Shown: positions 26,659 to 35,459 of the stretch, piece after piece
Position numbering within the stretch: position 1 is the first letter of the stretch
Layout: each line of letters opens with the position of its first letter
Origin: CAMQRS01 sp964370645
GTDB taxonomy: Bacteria > Bacillota_I > Bacilli_A > Erysipelotrichales > Erysipelotrichaceae
Length of the DNA: 64,000 nt
Assembly (NCBI GenBank): GCA_964370645.1
Contig: CAYJJS010000006.1
Location: 6,815-70,814, forward strand
Reading direction: 5' to 3'
The notes under the pieces: generated by a model
The model's input: only the letters and a program-made list of their open reading frames with translations
Told to the model about the DNA's origin: nothing
Databases searched by the model: none
Made by a program: the position numbers and the translations under genes

Positions 26659-29600
26659 TTACAAATTTTCACATTTTGCTAAAAAAGTAATCATCTTCTT
26701 TAATGCCATTTTATGCATTGTGATTTTAACTTGAATCTTATTATTTTGATACGTAATTTGTAAATCTGTACTTGTTGTTGTAGCTAGTTGAAATAACTCC
26801 ACTCCATCCACTGATTGTGAAAATTGTTTTGTGAATATTGCTTGTATTTGTTTTTTATCCTGCACAATACTTTCAATAATATCATCACTCATAAATAAGT
26901 CTAATCTTTTTTTCTCAAACAATAAACTCACTTCATTTGGTAATTTTCCATGGGTGTCAATAATTTCTTGTTGTAATAAAAATAAATCTTTCTTATTGTT
27001 ACAAGCATCCAATCGTTGATACAAAGTTATTTTTTCATAATCTTCTGCATCGAACTGCTCTGGTATATACGCATCAACAATAACATTGGCTGTTTTGCTT
27101 GTACTCTCTTCCTTTTGAACGATTTCACCTTTTGTTTCTTTAATAGCATCAGATAACATTTCCAAATACATATCCATTCCTACTGTATCAATAAATCCAG
27201 CTTGTTTTTCCCCTAGCATATCTCCTGCACCACGTATTGTTAAATCGCGTAATGCTATTTTATAACCAGATCCTAATTTCGAAAATTCTTTCATGGATTG
27301 CAGACGTTTGGTTGCAATTTCACTTAGAGAGGTATTTGCAGAATACATCAAATACGCATACGCAAGACGATCACTACGCCCGACTCTTCCTTTAATTTGA
27401 TATAATTGCGATAAACCAAATCGATTGGCATCTTCTATCAAAATCGTATTTGCATTAGGAATATCAATTCCTGTTTCTATAATCGTTGTACAAACAAGTA
27501 CCTGATATTCTTTATTTGTGAATTTAATCATCACATCTTCAATTTCTTCCTTACTCATTTGCCCATGCGCTACAGCAACATTCACATGTTTGATTTGTTT
27601 CCTAATTTTTGTTGCAACATTGTATATTTCTTTTACATTATTATATAAATAGAACACCTGTCCATCGCGAGATAATTCTCTCTCTATAACTTCTTTGATG
27701 AAAGACATATTTTTTTCAACCACATATGTCTGTACACTCATTCGATTGTTTGGTGGTGTGTGCAGTTGTGACAAGGCACGGACTCCAATTAAAGACATCT
27801 GCAATGTTCTAGGTATTGGTGTTGCACTCATGGATAAGACATCGATACTTTGTTTTAATTCCTTAATCTTTTCTTTATGTTCTACTCCAAAACGTTGCTC
27901 CTCATCAATAATCAATAAACCTAAATCTTTAAATTCTAATTGTTTTGAAAACAAACGATGTGTACCTATTAACATATCGATTTTACCTTCTTTTAAATCT
28001 TCTTTTATTTGGTTGAACTCTTTTGTTGAAAGAAATCGATTTACTACTTTAATGCGTACTGGATAATTTGCAAAACGCTTTAGTGCAGTTTGAAAATGTT
28101 GTTGTGACAAAATAGTTGTTGGACATAGAAAACCTACTTGTTTATTATCTAAAATAGCTTTGAACGCAGCTACAAATGCAACTTCTGTTTTACCAAAACC
28201 AACATCTCCACAAAGTAAACGATCCATTGGTTGTAAACTTTCCATATCTTTTTTTATTTCTTTGATTGCTGTTTTCTGATCTTGTGTGGGTTCATATGCA
28301 AAATCCTCTTCAAACTGATGCATCATTGCATCATCTTTTGAATATGCATATCCGATATTTTGTTCTCTATGTGTATACAATTTGACTAATCTTTGTGCCA
28401 ATTGCTTCACATTTTCACTCACTTTGGCTTTCGTTTTTTCCCATTCTTTACTTCCCAAAGTATTTAATTTTACTGCTACACCTTCTTTTGATACAAATTT
28501 TCTTATCAATTTAAATTGTTCCACTGGGACTAATAATTCACTATCTCCTCGATAAATAATGTGTAAATAATCACGATGTATCCCATTTCTTTCTTTCGTA
28601 ATAATACCAACGTATTTACCAACACCATGTGTATTATGGACAATAAAATCGCCTATTTCTAATTCTAAATGATTGTGTAATACTTCTGCTTCTTTAAATT
28701 TATTACTGAACTTCGTTTTTCTATGTTCCACATTAAAAAGATCTTTACTTGTATACAAACAAACATTCTCATCTTCTATTTGAAAACCTTCTATATATCC
28801 TTCGCTAATAAAATGTATATTTCCTATATTTTTATCTTGTATTTGATCCAAAATGTGTTTTATTTGTACTTTCTCATTTTTGTTTACATCAATAAATATA
28901 GTATATATCAAAGATTTTTTACCTAAATTCTGTATTTTTTTATCTATACTCCCATTCTCAAAATAGATACTTTCCATATTTGACAATACAGGTTTTGTAA
29001 CATCGACAAATTGCTGTATATACATTGATTGTTTTTCATATTTGTGAATAGGATGCATTATTTCATATATATCACTACCTCTTTGCAATTGCATTTGTTC
29101 TTGAATATATGCAATATTTTCTTCAAATATACGCTTATATGTTTGCTCTACTTCTTCTTTACTACTTATTATAAGTTGTGCTCCTTTTGTATAATCAAAA
29201 AGATCGAATCGTTTTTCGCAATATGCATAGTATTTATTCAAATATCTCTCTTTCACATTACCTTCTAAAAGTAAAATATCTTGATGTAATTGATTGTATA
29301 ATGTTTCACCACTATTTTTTTGCTTATTTTGTATTGCATGTATTATTTGCTCTTTTTGACTTTCAGCAAGTAAGAAATCACTAGCTGGTATAATATGAAT
29401 TTCATTTATACTTTGTATTGTTCGTTTTGTTTCTATGTCAAAATAACGAATACTCTCAATCTCATCATCAAAAAATTCAATACGAATTGGATGTTCATGA
29501 TTCATTGAAAAGACATCAATGATACCACCACGACTTGCATATGTTAAAGGTTGGTCTATAAATCCTACCTTCGTATATCCTGCTTCATACAATTGTAATT

Positions 29601-30039
29601 TCATATTTTCCATAGATACTGTATCGTTTACTTTTAAATGATAACTATATTGTTTAAAGACGTCAGGATTTGCTATATATTTTACTAAACCAGCACAATG
29701 CGTAATACATACATAAGTATCTTTAGATAATAATAAATCCATAGTTTCTAATTGTTGAGCTAACAATTCTGGAGAAGATGCAATTGCTTCTACACGCATA
29801 CTTTCTTCTACGCTAAAAAGCAGCACATCCTCTTTTAACATAGGGTATAACCTATTGTATAAGTTTTGCGCTGTATATAAATTATTTTTAACAATTACAA
29901 TTTTTCTTTTATTTTTTTCATATGTATAATATAACATCCATGCTTCTTCATTGATGTCAAGATTACCTAATGTCTGTGAGGCTTGATCGAATAATTGAAA
30001 TGCCTTATTTTGATCAAATATTTGTTTAAAATGCTTCAA
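26659..30039 (-). CDS. mfd: Transcription-repair coupling factor
   Basis: The 1,126-residue product has a UvrB-like N-terminal part, the RNA-polymerase-interacting domain (EIGDFIVHNTHGVGKYVGI, about 470-545) and the translocase with Walker A GDVGFGKTEVA (about 640). The DEEQRFG box, SATPIPRTLQ, and RVGRSDRLAYAYL follow, with a C-terminal TRCF domain. Mfd removes stalled RNA polymerase and recruits UvrA to lesions. It starts eight bases after pth, so the pair is probably cotranscribed. Confidence 0.96.
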   Translation of the reverse strand: MKHFKQIFDQNKAFQLFDQASQTLGNLDINEEAWMLYYTYEKNKRKIVIVKNNLYTAQNLYNRLYPMLKEDVLLFSVEESMRVEAIASSPELLAQQLETMDLLLSKDTYVCITHCAGLVKYIANPDVFKQYSYHLKVNDTVSMENMKLQLYEAGYTKVGFIDQPLTYASRGGIIDVFSMNHEHPIRIEFFDDEIESIRYFDIETKRTIQSINEIHIIPASDFLLAESQKEQIIHAIQNKQKNSGETLYNQLHQDILLLEGNVKERYLNKYYAYCEKRFDLFDYTKGAQLIISSKEEVEQTYKRIFEENIAYIQEQMQLQRGSDIYEIMHPIHKYEKQSMYIQQFVDVTKPVLSNMESIYFENGSIDKKIQNLGKKSLIYTIFIDVNKNEKVQIKHILDQIQDKNIGNIHFISEGYIEGFQIEDENVCLYTSKDLFNVEHRKTKFSNKFKEAEVLHNHLELEIGDFIVHNTHGVGKYVGIITKERNGIHRDYLHIIYRGDSELLVPVEQFKLIRKFVSKEGVAVKLNTLGSKEWEKTKAKVSENVKQLAQRLVKLYTHREQNIGYAYSKDDAMMHQFEEDFAYEPTQDQKTAIKEIKKDMESLQPMDRLLCGDVGFGKTEVAFVAAFKAILDNKQVGFLCPTTILSQQHFQTALKRFANYPVRIKVVNRFLSTKEFNQIKEDLKEGKIDMLIGTHRLFSKQLEFKDLGLLIIDEEQRFGVEHKEKIKELKQSIDVLSMSATPIPRTLQMSLIGVRALSQLHTPPNNRMSVQTYVVEKNMSFIKEVIERELSRDGQVFYLYNNVKEIYNVATKIRKQIKHVNVAVAHGQMSKEEIEDVMIKFTNKEYQVLVCTTIIETGIDIPNANTILIEDANRFGLSQLYQIKGRVGRSDRLAYAYLMYSANTSLSEIATKRLQSMKEFSKLGSGYKIALRDLTIRGAGDMLGEKQAGFIDTVGMDMYLEMLSDAIKETKGEIVQKEESTSKTANVIVDAYIPEQFDAEDYEKITLYQRLDACNNKKDLFLLQQEIIDTHGKLPNEVSLLFEKKRLDLFMSDDIIESIVQDKKQIQAIFTKQFSQSVDGVELFQLATTTSTDLQITYQNNKIQVKITMHKMALKKMITFLAKCENL

Positions 30040-30047
30040 TTTACCAC

Positions 30048-30608
30048 CTACTTCTTATTATAATCATTCATCGCTTTATCAAAACCATGTTCAACAAAAC
30101 AAAGTGCAGCATTTTTCGCATGTATTACAGATTCTTCAAAGTCTTCTATTTCATCTTTTCTAAACTTTGATAAAACATAATCTACGACTTTTATCCTTGC
30201 ATCTTTTCCAATTCCTACACGAATTCTTTTAAATTCTTGTGTTCCAACATGCTGAATGATATTTTTCATTCCATTTTGTCCCCCAGCACTACCTTTACTG
30301 CGTAAACGAACACTTCCTATTTCTAAATCTAAATCATCGTAAATAACTAAAATATCATCCACTTTAATTTTGAAAAAATCCATAATACCTCGTACACTCT
30401 CACCACTTAAATTCATATATGTTTGTGGCTTCAATAAGATAATGTCTTCATTTCCTACTTTAGTTTTCACATATAAACCTTTTGCTTTATTTTGTGAAAT
30501 ATTTACGTGTAATTGTTTTGCTATTTCATCAATTACCATGAAACCAGCATTATGTCTTGTTTTTTCATATTCTCTACCTGGGTTACCTAAACCAATAATT
30601 AACTTCAT
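30048..30608 (-). CDS. pth: Peptidyl-tRNA hydrolase
   Basis: The 186-residue product starts MKLIIGLGNPGREYEKTRHN with the catalytic His in RHNAGF, and has the family segments LLKPQTYMNLSGESV, VIYDDLDLEIG and GSAGGQNGMKNI. It recycles peptidyl-tRNAs released from stalled ribosomes. The pth-mfd-spoVT order matches Bacillus (spoVC-yabK-mfd-spoVT) except that a yabK homologue is missing. Confidence 0.96.
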   Translation of the reverse strand: MKLIIGLGNPGREYEKTRHNAGFMVIDEIAKQLHVNISQNKAKGLYVKTKVGNEDIILLKPQTYMNLSGESVRGIMDFFKIKVDDILVIYDDLDLEIGSVRLRSKGSAGGQNGMKNIIQHVGTQEFKRIRVGIGKDARIKVVDYVLSKFRKDEIEDFEESVIHAKNAALCFVEHGFDKAMNDYNKK

Positions 30609-30620
30609 ACTACCTCCACT

Positions 30621-31292
30621 TTATACATTATGCATTATAAACCATTCTTTTACTTCATTGAAATCTTTTGCATAACATAGCACTTGTTCTAAGCCTTCTA
30701 GTTCCTTTGAAATAATATCTTCATAAATAACTATAATATGTTTGAAACCAGCCTGTATTGCACTAAATACACCACTACATGAATCCTCAATAACGATACA
30801 ATCATCTTTATTTACATTTAATATAGATAGTGAATCAATGAACATATTTTGTTTATTTACATATTTACCATTATCATAAATTGTATCTTTCATACAAAAA
30901 TAATCATCTAAATGAAATATTTCAAAGAAAAATTGTATATTATCATAAATAGAAGCACTCGCTATATTAAATACAATACCCTGTTCTTTTGCATATGCAA
31001 AAAAAGATTTAGAACCTTCTACTAAATGAACATCTTCTGTTTCACAAATATTTCTATATATTGTTTCTTTTTCTTTAGATAAATTATTTTTCTCTTCTTC
31101 ATTAAATTGATTTGGACATAAATTTTCTATAATTTGAACATTTGGACTTCCATGCACCTTTGTATGCATTTCTTCCTTACTGATACTACAATTTCTTAAA
31201 TGCATAGACATTTGATTCCATGCATTCTCGTGATATTTCCCATCAAAAAATAAAGTTCCATTAAAATCAAATATTATACCTTTATATTTCAT
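30621..31292 (-). CDS. HAD-superfamily hydrolase (beta-phosphoglucomutase-like) with DFNGT motif
   Basis: The 223-residue product has a C1-type helical cap. Motif I reads FDFNGTLFF instead of the usual DxDGT, so the second aspartate (the general acid/base) is asparagine. Motif II (NIASAS) and motif III (CIVIEDSCSGVFSAIQAGF) are intact. The nucleophile aspartate remains. Related DFNGT proteins exist in Firmicutes, so this is probably a family trait, but phosphatase turnover may be altered. It lies between the jag terminator and pth. Confidence 0.8.
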   Translation of the reverse strand: MKYKGIIFDFNGTLFFDGKYHENAWNQMSMHLRNCSISKEEMHTKVHGSPNVQIIENLCPNQFNEEEKNNLSKEKETIYRNICETEDVHLVEGSKSFFAYAKEQGIVFNIASASIYDNIQFFFEIFHLDDYFCMKDTIYDNGKYVNKQNMFIDSLSILNVNKDDCIVIEDSCSGVFSAIQAGFKHIIVIYEDIISKELEGLEQVLCYAKDFNEVKEWFIMHNV

Positions 31293-31313
31293 ATATTACC
31301 CTTTCTTGTTCAA

Positions 31314-31341
31314 AAAGGAACTAGAATTATCTAGCTCCTTT
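31314..31341 (-). terminator. Terminator after jag
   Basis: AAAGGAACTAGA pairs with TCTAGCTCCTTT across four bases with one G-U, followed by T residues on the minus strand. It separates the rpmH-jag operon from the HAD gene; only 20 bases remain before the HAD start codon, so read-through is likely. Confidence 0.75.
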
Positions 31342-31344
31342 GTT

Positions 31345-31950
31345 TTATTCAACATAACAAATTTTAAGTCTTCTTTGATTTCCTTCACCCTCAGATACCG
31401 TTGATACATTAGGGAAATTTGTTAAATGATTATGAATTGCTTTTCTTTCATCATTTGGCATAGGATCTAAAACTGCATCTGTTTTTGTTCTAACAACACT
31501 TTTCGCAATTCGCTCAGCCAATGCACATTCTTTTTTGTATTTTTTATCTTTATATCCATTTACATCTACTAAAATACTTACTCTTCTTTTAAATTCACCA
31601 GATACAGCTGATTTTAAAACAGTATTAATAGATTGTAATGTCATTCCATTTTTACCAATTAAAATACCATTATTGGCACTATTTAATACAATTTTGTAAA
31701 AATTGTTATCTTCTTCTATTTCAACGGAAACATCCATCGAAATTCCATCAAAGTAATTCATTAAATAATCATAAATAAAATCTTTAATATCTTTTTTACA
31801 AAAAGCTTGAATAGTTACTTCTTTACCCATTCCTAAAAATCCAGCTTTTTCTTCTACGATATGATATGTGATATCTTCTACACTAATTTCATTTTCATTT
31901 GCTATTTTTTCTAAAATATCTTCTACCGTTTTCCCTGTATAATTTTTCAT
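31345..31950 (-). CDS. khpB: RNA-binding protein Jag/KhpB (Jag_N, KH, R3H)
   Basis: The 201-residue product has a Jag_N domain (about 1-50, with AGFLGMGKEVTIQAF), a KH domain with NGILIGKNGMTLQSIN near residue 95, and an R3H domain (DPMPNDERKAIHNHL near residue 165). With KhpA it binds RNA and affects cell elongation in streptococci. It follows yidC by nine bases in the conserved rpmH-rnpA-yidC-jag order. Confidence 0.95.
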   Translation of the reverse strand: MKNYTGKTVEDILEKIANENEISVEDITYHIVEEKAGFLGMGKEVTIQAFCKKDIKDFIYDYLMNYFDGISMDVSVEIEEDNNFYKIVLNSANNGILIGKNGMTLQSINTVLKSAVSGEFKRRVSILVDVNGYKDKKYKKECALAERIAKSVVRTKTDAVLDPMPNDERKAIHNHLTNFPNVSTVSEGEGNQRRLKICYVE

Positions 31951-31959
31951 AAAGTACTC

Positions 31960-32850
31960 CTATTTAATAAAGAATTTTTGTATTACTAAGTTTTGAATAA
32001 TTCTTGCAAATGCACTTACCATCCAATAAAATGACATCCCTAGTGGCCATGAAACTGAAAACATAATAATCATGATCCATGATACATACATCATTGAATT
32101 CATTGAACTTGACATTCCTTTTGATTTTTTAGGATTTGCATAATCTTTTGTTTTAACATTCATTTCTGCTTTACGTTTCTTTTGAAGATATTGTGGCATT
32201 TTCAAAGAAACAAATTGGAACAATGCCATTAATATAAATATAATAATAACTGCGATAGATTCATCTGACCAGTTTGTTACTCCTTCAATTGGAGTTTGTG
32301 TTAGATTTACACCTAAGAAACTTCCTTCATTCACTGAATTTGCGCGAATTACTGCTTGATAAACTGAGAAAATAATTGGTAATTGAATAAACATTCCAAT
32401 AATTGATCCAAATGGATTAATCTCATGTTTTTTATATAAAGCATTCATTTCAGTTGCTTGTCTCATTCTTGAATTTTGATCTGTTTTTCCTGCATATTTT
32501 CTAGTAATTGAATCAATTTCTGGTTGTAATTGTTGCATTTTTTGCATAGATACTTGTTGTTTGATTGAAAATGAAGCAATCAAGAAGTTCAGTAATAAAG
32601 TTACAACAATAATACCAATCCCTGCATCTGAATATCCAGCTACTAAATTTATTAATTGTGCTACTGGCCAAACAAATACATTAAACCAACCTTCTGCTAC
32701 ACTATCCATAAATGGTGTATCTAAGAAAATTTGATTTGCCTCTGACACAGTTCCATCCGCTTCTCTATAATTTGTACAAGCTGATACAAATACTATCATT
32801 AATACACTTAATAAAAGTAGTTTTTTATGGTCTTTCATTATTTTTTTCAT
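31960..32850 (-). CDS. yidC: Membrane protein insertase YidC (SpoIIIJ/OxaA type)
   Basis: The 296-residue product has a lipoprotein-type signal with the lipobox cysteine in FVSAC (residue 25). Five membrane segments include a hydrophilic loop (KQQVSMQKMQQLQPEIDSIT) and NPFGSIIGMFIQLPIIFSVY. It inserts small membrane proteins and, in spore formers, SpoIIIJ supports forespore SigmaG activity. An AGGAG ribosome site precedes the ATG. Confidence 0.95.
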   Translation of the reverse strand: MKKIMKDHKKLLLLSVLMIVFVSACTNYREADGTVSEANQIFLDTPFMDSVAEGWFNVFVWPVAQLINLVAGYSDAGIGIIVVTLLLNFLIASFSIKQQVSMQKMQQLQPEIDSITRKYAGKTDQNSRMRQATEMNALYKKHEINPFGSIIGMFIQLPIIFSVYQAVIRANSVNEGSFLGVNLTQTPIEGVTNWSDESIAVIIIFILMALFQFVSLKMPQYLQKKRKAEMNVKTKDYANPKKSKGMSSSMNSMMYVSWIMIIMFSVSWPLGMSFYWMVSAFARIIQNLVIQKFFIK

Positions 32851-32872
32851 ATGTTCTCCTCTATATTTTTCG

Positions 32873-33214
32873 TTACCTACTAATTCTAACTTTTTTTGAC
32901 TTATTATACAATGTTTCTAACGTTTTTTTATTGAAATTATAATCATTTTCGATAAATTTCTCTTTTACTAACAAGATATAATCATAATTATCATTAAAAT
33001 CAAATAATTCTTGCACCATCATACGCAATTGTCTTTTTACTTTATTCCTTATTACTGCATTACCGACTTTATTTTTGACACTAATTCCTATTCTAGAATT
33101 TGATTCTGCTCTTTCCTTCATATATAAAACAAGAGTTGGATGAGCGAAAAATATTTTATTTTTCATAATGATTTTAAATTCGTCTGATTTTTTGATTCTA
33201 TATTGCTTTTTCAC
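32873..33214 (-). CDS. rnpA: Ribonuclease P protein component
   Basis: The 113-residue basic product begins MKKQYRIKKSDEFKIIMKNK and carries the RNA-contact signature VGNAVIRNKVKRQLRMMVQE. It binds the RNase P RNA, which matures tRNA 5' ends. The gene lies between rpmH and yidC as usual, with a hairpin that may lower its expression relative to rpmH. Confidence 0.96.
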   Translation of the reverse strand: MKKQYRIKKSDEFKIIMKNKIFFAHPTLVLYMKERAESNSRIGISVKNKVGNAVIRNKVKRQLRMMVQELFDFNDNYDYILLVKEKFIENDYNFNKKTLETLYNKSKKVRISR

Positions 33215-33246
33215 AAAACTTCCTCCTATATATTATATATAAAAAA

Positions 33247-33269
33247 TAACTTCAGAATTACTGAAGTCA
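33247..33269 (-). terminator. Hairpin between rpmH and rnpA
   Basis: ACTTCAG and CTGAAGT pair across five bases and are followed by TTTTTTA on the minus strand. It looks like a partial terminator that would let less RNA reach rnpA than rpmH. Confidence 0.65.
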
Positions 33270-33295
33270 TTTTTACCATTTAAACAATACTCGAT

Positions 33296-33430
33296 TTAAG
33301 CAGATAATACTTTTCTACCTTTTTTACGACGACGTGCTAATACATTACGTCCTCCTGGTGTTTTCATACGAGCTCTAAATCCATGAGTTTTTTGATGTTT
33401 TCTCTTACATGGTTGATATGTTCTTTTCAT
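33296..33430 (-). CDS. rpmH: 50S ribosomal protein L34
   Basis: The 44-residue product was translated directly: MKRTYQPCKRKHQKTHGF, then RARMKTPGGRNVLARRRKK and GRKVLSA. It is a full-length L34; position 8 is Cys where many species have Ser. The ATG at 33428-33430 follows GGAGGTG. It is the first gene of the leftward rpmH-rnpA-yidC-jag operon next to oriC. Confidence 0.97.
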   Translation of the reverse strand: MKRTYQPCKRKHQKTHGFRARMKTPGGRNVLARRRKKGRKVLSA

Positions 33431-33476
33431 AAGGACACCTCCAATTCTTTTACTTTTTAATCAACATTGCCTTTTG

Positions 33477-33505
33477 ATTATAACTAATATCATTATATAA
33501 GTCAA
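33477..33505 (-). promoter_or_regulatory. rpmH promoter
   Basis: On the minus strand TTGACT and TATAAT are separated by exactly 17 bases, about 47 bases before the rpmH start codon. It is the closest match to the SigmaA consensus seen in the window. Confidence 0.85.
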
Positions 33506-33539
33506 TAAATAAATACTTTTATATGACAAATTACATATA

Positions 33540-33900
33540 TAAGTAGAAAATGATATAGTTTTCCACATTCAATTATAGTATGTGGAAAGTTTTATAATTC
33601 CCATGTCCTTTGTGGATAACTTTTAGTACTTTTCCATAGTAGTTTTACACCTACTTTTCCACATATGGTGGAAAAGTGGTAAAAATACATTTAATCCTTT
33701 TAAATAGGCGTTTTTTCACCATGTTTCATGTCTAAATCAGGATGGAAAACATACTTTTATATGATTATTATCCACATTTTCAATATGGATAACATTTTTC
33801 CACAAATAAATAATAGTTTCCCACACTAAAAAGATGTGGAAAACTATTGAAAGTACCTATTTAAAGGTAAATATATACTTTTTTTTATGTGGATAATTAT
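33540..33900. other. oriC, upstream DnaA-box cluster
   Basis: About ten DnaA boxes lie in the rpmH-dnaA gap. Perfect TTATCCACA or its complement occurs at 33611-33619, 33768-33776 and 33888-33896. TTTTCCACA or its complement occurs at 33559-33567, 33655-33663, 33796-33804 and 33835-33843. Weaker boxes lie at 33581, 33784 and 33817. The boxes at 33655 form a palindrome with a following GGTGGAAAAG. An AT-rich stretch runs from 33897 to the dnaA leader. Spacing and position match the incA/incB part of the Bacillus origin. Confidence 0.92.
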
Positions 33901-33979
33901 TGGTATTTAATTTTTATATAGAATTCTTAAAAAAAGTATTATAAAATAGACTAGTAAATAAGGAAAAGGTGAGTAAATC

Positions 33980-35323
33980 ATGTTTGAAAATAAAGAAATA
34001 TTGTGGAATCAAGTAATTCACACAATACAAGAACGAGAAATGTTCGACAGTTCTACTTTTTCCACTTATGTAAAGGATTCAAAATTACACGAAATTAATG
34101 AAAATCAAGCAGTTATTTCAGTTACTTTAACAACCGGTAAATTATGTTTCATGAGTCATCTTGCTGTTTTTGAAGATATTTTGAGTGAAAAATTAAATAA
34201 GAAAATAAATTGTATTGTTCGTACTTCAAAAGAAATAGAAAGTATTAATCAATCACAAGAGAGTACTTCCTTTATATTTAAGAATGGAAATAAATTAAGA
34301 GCTGAGAATACATTTGACAATTTTATACTAGGATCCAGTAATGAAGCTGCTTATTCTAGTGCCTATAAATGTGCTACAGAACCTGAAAATAATTGGTTTA
34401 ACCCTTTATTTTTGTATGGAAATTCAGGGCTTGGTAAAACACATTTAATGCATTCAATTTGTAATTATTTAAAAGAAAATGAGCCTGAAATACAATTTTT
34501 ATATATTGATGGAAATGATTTAATTCGTTTAATTATTGATTCTTTGTATCATAAAAAAGGGGAACAATTAATACAAGCAATGACGCAATTAGATTATTTA
34601 TTAATCGATGATATTCAGCATTTAGCTAAAACAAATGACTCACAAGAATTATTCTTTAATATATATAATAAATTAATTAATAATAACAAAAAAATAATTC
34701 TAACAAGTGATGTGTATCCAAGTGAATTGAATAATATAAACAACCGTATTATATCTCGTTTTACTTCTGGTTTATCGATTGGTATCGACTCTCCAGAATT
34801 TGAAACAGCGGTTAATATATTGCACAAAAAATTAAGTATTCGAAAAGATATTGCAAATATAGATGAAAGTGCTTTATATTTTATTGCTCGTAAATTCAAT
34901 GAAGATGTGAGAAAATTAGAAGGTGCTTTAAATGAATTGATTTTTAAATCTATTCTTCATAATGTAGCTATAGTAGATGAAGAATTTGCACAAGAATGTT
35001 TCAAGGAAAATCCTATTTCTAATGCAAATGATGAAATAAGTGCAAACAAAATAAAAAAAGTTGTTTGTAATTACTATAATATAACAAAAAAGCAAATCGA
35101 ATCTAAATCTAGAACAGCGGATATAGCGAATGCTAGACATATTGCTGTTTATCTATGTAGAGAATTATTAGACATGCCTTTCAAAAAAATTGGAGGAGAA
35201 TTTGGAAATCGTGATCATTCTACGATTATGTCTAGTTATGAGAAGATGAATCTTTTACTTAAAACAAAAGAATCTTATCAAAAAGCAGTTATGCAAATTA
35301 AAGATAAATTAAATGTCCACTAA
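33980..35323 (+). CDS. dnaA: Chromosomal replication initiator DnaA
   Basis: The 447-residue product has the N-terminal DnaB/DnaD-interacting domain, and an AAA+ domain with Walker A GNSGLGKTHLMHS (about 150) and Walker B LLIDDIQHL. The C-terminal DNA-binding domain carries the signature ARHIAVYLCRELL...FGNRDHSTIMSSYEKM. It opens oriC and probably represses itself through the boxes upstream. The start follows AAAGGTGAGTAAATC. Confidence 0.98.
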   Translation: MFENKEILWNQVIHTIQEREMFDSSTFSTYVKDSKLHEINENQAVISVTLTTGKLCFMSHLAVFEDILSEKLNKKINCIVRTSKEIESINQSQESTSFIFKNGNKLRAENTFDNFILGSSNEAAYSSAYKCATEPENNWFNPLFLYGNSGLGKTHLMHSICNYLKENEPEIQFLYIDGNDLIRLIIDSLYHKKGEQLIQAMTQLDYLLIDDIQHLAKTNDSQELFFNIYNKLINNNKKIILTSDVYPSELNNINNRIISRFTSGLSIGIDSPEFETAVNILHKKLSIRKDIANIDESALYFIARKFNEDVRKLEGALNELIFKSILHNVAIVDEEFAQECFKENPISNANDEISANKIKKVVCNYYNITKKQIESKSRTADIANARHIAVYLCRELLDMPFKKIGGEFGNRDHSTIMSSYEKMNLLLKTKESYQKAVMQIKDKLNVH

Positions 35324-35388
35324 AAAATAAACATTTAATCCACTCTTAAAAAGTATAAATATTGCTATAAATAAACAGGATTTTGGAC

Positions 35389-35421
35389 TTTTCCACAATT
35401 TCCACACACTAATAGTAATAT
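35389..35421. other. oriC unwinding region: two DnaA boxes and DnaA-trio
   Basis: Between dnaA and dnaN lie TTTTCCACA (35389-35397) and AATTTCCACA (to 35406), the same box pair arrangement as Bacillus incC. They are followed after three bases by TAA-TAG-TAA-TAT (35410-35421), which fits the DnaA-trio pattern of 3-base units on which DnaA loads single-stranded. It marks the probable opening site. Confidence 0.8.
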
Positions 35422-35459
35422 ATCTTTAAAATATGAAATAAAAAAGGAGATTTTAAACC

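Noticed and set aside
33655..33677. Terminator in the rpmH-dnaA gap
   Set aside because: The palindrome is made of two DnaA-box-like halves and has no T-run; it belongs to oriC.
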